Assembly (NCBI RefSeq): GCF_000340215.1
Contig: NW_006921532.1
Span: 9,019,172 to 9,083,171 of the forward strand
Origin: Pseudocercospora fijiensis CIRAD86
Lineage: Eukaryota; Ascomycota; Dothideomycetes; Mycosphaerellales; Mycosphaerellaceae
Direction: 5' to 3'
DNA length: 64,000 nucleotides
In this document: positions 63,343 to 64,000 of the stretch, piece by piece
Numbering within the stretch: the stretch's first letter is position 1
How the letters are laid out: every line of letters starts with the position of its first letter
Translations under genes and position numbers: made by a program
Notes under the pieces: generated by a model
The model's database searches: none
Told to the model about the DNA's origin: nothing
The model's input: only the letters and a program-made list of their open reading frames with translations

Positions 63343-63660
63343 GCAACTACGGCAACTACGCCCTAGCAATAGCAACTACGCCCTAGCAACGGCAACTACG
63401 CCTTAGCAACGGCAACTACGCCCTAGCAACGGTAATAAAGCGTAGTAAATACAACCTAGTAACTATTATAGCCGGCAATCGTAGCCGGTAGTCGAATAAG
63501 AGTGTCCTTATAGCAAAACTACGCCCTAGCAACGGCAACTACGCCCTAGCAACGGCAACTACGCCCTAGCAACGGCAAAAGAGCGTAGTAAATGTAACAG
63601 AGTTACTATTATAGCCGGCAATCGTAGCCGGTAGTCGAATAAGAGTGTCCTTATAGTAAA
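63343..63660. repeat. 20-bp minisatellite inside a ~143-bp duplicated block
   Basis: The 20-bp unit gcaactacgccctagcaacg repeats in two clusters (63343-63432 and 63525-63588). Each cluster is followed by the same piece (ATAGCCGGCAATCGTAGCCGG...GTGTCCTTATAG at about 63468-63514 and 63611-63657). The array lies about 140 bp inside the right end of the hAT-like element. Confidence 0.85.
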
Positions 63661-63797
63661 ACTAATATAGTCTCTAGTTTAAACTAGGAATCTATATAGT
63701 TCGAAAAAACTAAACCGGAACTAGGGAGCTAGTTCGCCGCTAAGAAACTAAACTATATACGTTTAGTAGTTCGGAAACCGAACTACTGCGGGGTCTA

Positions 63798-63805
63798 AGC
63801 GAGGG
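63798..63805. repeat. Target site duplication, right copy (agcgaggg)
   Basis: Identical to 54225-54232. The chromovirus sequence resumes right after it with TACTATTAAATAACC, as in uninterrupted copy 2. Confidence 0.93.
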
Positions 63806-64000
63806 TACTATTAAATAACCTTACAAATAGGGATAGTCAATCGTTTACAGATAAGCTATTACGTACTTAGCAAAGGGACGCCTTTGCTACTAAACGTATC
63901 GACAAGCTTATAAGTAGGCGAACGACTCGATCTAGTAAGAGTAACTAGTCGATCGATAACAAAGGTTATTTAAAGTTTAAGGGCAGATACTATGTCCCCG
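63806..64000 (+). mobile_element. Chromovirus copy 3, resumed pol segment
   Basis: Matches copy 2 from about 46534 onward (for example CGACTCGATCTAGYAAGAGTAACTAG). It is the stretch leading into the integrase zinc region. The copy continues beyond the window. Confidence 0.9.

Larger units (their letters stand above)
54233..63797 (-). mobile_element. hAT-like DNA transposon, 9,565 bp, with several degraded ORFs
   Basis: The ends are a perfect 20-bp inverted repeat (TAGACCCCGCAGTAGTTCGG at 54233-54252; its complement at 63778-63797) inside an 8-bp target duplication, the hAT signature. The subterminal left end has GGTTTGG repeats. A minus-strand transposase relic with the hAT dimerisation motif lies near 58.7-60.8 kb. 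At least three other minus-strand basic coding relics and many AGCCGGC motifs fill the rest. It is long for hAT, so it either carries cargo or is a composite. It is the youngest insertion in the nest, yet it also has amber codons from RIP. Confidence 0.88.

Overview
The window reads as a filamentous ascomycete chromosome, most likely a dothideomycete (class inferred, low confidence). It holds one gene island (about 6.05-28.8 kb) between two blocks of mutated transposable elements. The island has short GT-AG introns with CTAAC/CTGAC-type branch sites, normal dinucleotide use and conserved fungal housekeeping genes. The flanks are depleted in CpA/TpG, rich in TpA and keep CpG, and their reading frames are broken mainly by TAG/TAA where Gln or Trp is expected. 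This is the footprint of repeat-induced point mutation (RIP).

Left flank (1-6.05 kb): a tandem satellite of about 380 bp (1-1.87 kb), a 24-bp minisatellite (2.19-2.45 kb) and a relic whose minus strand resembles a MULE-like transposase family widespread in fungi.

Gene island: SEC13 (+), a basic disordered protein with an in-frame amber codon (+), TRM11 (-) divergent from RPL22 (+), RRP12 (-) convergent with RPL22, a 4.7-kb gene-poor stretch, and an RSC7/SWP82-type chromatin remodeller subunit (+). At the right edge lie a five-exon gene for a 920-residue protein with a DUF7580-like N-terminal part and an intact C-terminal subtilisin (S8) domain (+), and, convergent with only 106 bp between stop codons, a 283-residue single-exon gene resembling fungal gasdermins (-). 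This has the layout of the HET-Q1/HET-Q2 regulated cell-death pair, in which a subtilisin-like protease activates a gasdermin-like pore former. It is the most interesting system in the window.

Right flank (28.8-64 kb): a nest of elements that can be ordered in time. A Harbinger-like relic is split by Ty3/Gypsy chromovirus copy 1 (TSD ctaac). A minus-strand chromovirus of a second family is split by copy 2 (TSD ctaag) and then meets copy 3. Copy 3 is split by a 9,565-bp hAT-like element with a perfect 20-bp terminal inverted repeat and an 8-bp target duplication. The chromovirus copies appear to be self-primed, because the 11 nt just after the 5' LTR are complementary to a site inside the LTR. 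All of these elements carry stop codons and look inactive.

The housekeeping genes cover ER export, tRNA modification, ribosome assembly and chromatin remodelling and do not form a pathway. The protease and gasdermin-like genes probably act together and sit against the transposon-rich edge, a common place for fungal incompatibility and immunity genes.
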